Below, in pieces: positions 5,075 through 5,304 of a stretch of DNA of 5,304 nucleotides. Source of the stretch: Candidatus Zixiibacteriota bacterium (GTDB lineage Bacteria > Zixibacteria > MSB-5A5 > GN15 > FEB-12); NCBI GenBank assembly GCA_023700785.1, contig JAMPYH010000200.1, positions 1-5,304 of the forward strand, written 5' to 3'. The translations under genes and the position numbers were made by a program. Under the pieces are notes generated by a model. That model was not told where the DNA came from, made no database searches, and was given only the letters and a program-made list of their open reading frames with translations. Position 1 is the first letter of the stretch, and each line of letters opens with the position of its first letter.

Positions 5075-5304
5075 GCGGCTGGTGCGTCGGTCCGATCTCG
5101 TATTCGAACACCTCGAGGATCGCGACAAACGCCGCGGCGATCAACGGGCCCGCGACTATACCGACCAGACCGAAAACCGTGATCCCGCCGGTCATGGACA
5201 AAAAGAGCATCAGCGGATGCATCTGCGTCCCGCTGGCGACCATGTACGGCCTGAGGAAATTGTCGATCTGGCTGACGACCACTGAACCGAACAGGATCAC
5301 TATC
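5058..5304 (-). CDS. AI-2E transporter family membrane protein (C-terminal part; runs off the window end)
   Basis: The last 81 residues of a polytopic membrane protein of the AI-2E transporter family (formerly UPF0118/DUF20), whose full members are usually about 340-370 residues with seven or eight membrane spans. The fragment shows the family's C-terminal signature: QIDNFLRPYMV, an MHPLMLFLSMTGG stretch, then FGLVGIVAGPLIAAAF forming the last span, followed by a short polar tail ending in PPTDSA. Family members have been linked to autoinducer-2 export, ion/proton antiport and other efflux, so the substrate is not inferable. The start lies outside the window; an in-frame GTG near its edge is internal. 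Its stop (5060-5058) lies inside the VOC gene, a tail-to-tail overlap of 17 bp that leaves no room for a separate intergenic terminator. Confidence 0.9.
   Translation of the reverse strand, partial: IVILFGSVVVSQIDNFLRPYMVASGTQMHPLMLFLSMTGGITVFGLVGIVAGPLIAAAFVAILEVFEYEIGPTHQPPTDSA

Overview
The window is an ordinary, densely packed stretch of chromosome from a Gram-negative (diderm) bacterium with moderately high GC. The lipopolysaccharide evidence is direct: adjacent kdsA and kdsC genes make KDO, the inner-core sugar of lipid A-linked glycans. A lipoprotein and a Sec-exported PDZ protein also fit a diderm envelope. The proteins do not match any well-known model species closely. My guess is an uncultured lineage, perhaps of the FCB/Zixibacteria type, but this is a weak guess from general flavour and not from a marker gene.

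Layout: positions 1-1426 hold a minus-strand cluster read in the order DUF4430-like lipoprotein, kdsA, kdsC (cut by the window start). A 143-bp divergent intergenic region (1427-1569) separates it from two plus-strand genes: a six-segment membrane protein of unknown role (1570-2442) and an exported protein with a C-terminal PDZ domain (2488-3540). The PDZ gene converges, with a 3-bp gap, on a minus-strand NAD-dependent epimerase/dehydratase gene (3544-4602). A second divergent promoter region (4603-4717) feeds that gene and a plus-strand VOC/glyoxalase-fold gene (4718-5074). The VOC gene overlaps by 17 bp the 3' end of a minus-strand AI-2E transporter-family gene that runs off the window end. 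No gap between genes exceeds 143 bp, and I see no RNA gene, mobile element, CRISPR array or attachment site.

How the genes work together: kdsA makes KDO-8-phosphate and kdsC removes its phosphate, so these two are a functional pair. The other genes look like independent envelope or housekeeping functions. The sugar-nucleotide-type epimerase could feed surface glycans, but its substrate cannot be read from sequence. The most interesting non-coding signal is that three genes (kdsA, the PDZ gene, the epimerase) have a -10-like hexamer only 6-9 bp before the ATG and little or no Shine-Dalgarno sequence, suggesting leaderless or near-leaderless mRNAs. The other three genes with visible starts have clear ribosome binding sites. 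I found no convincing new biological system here.
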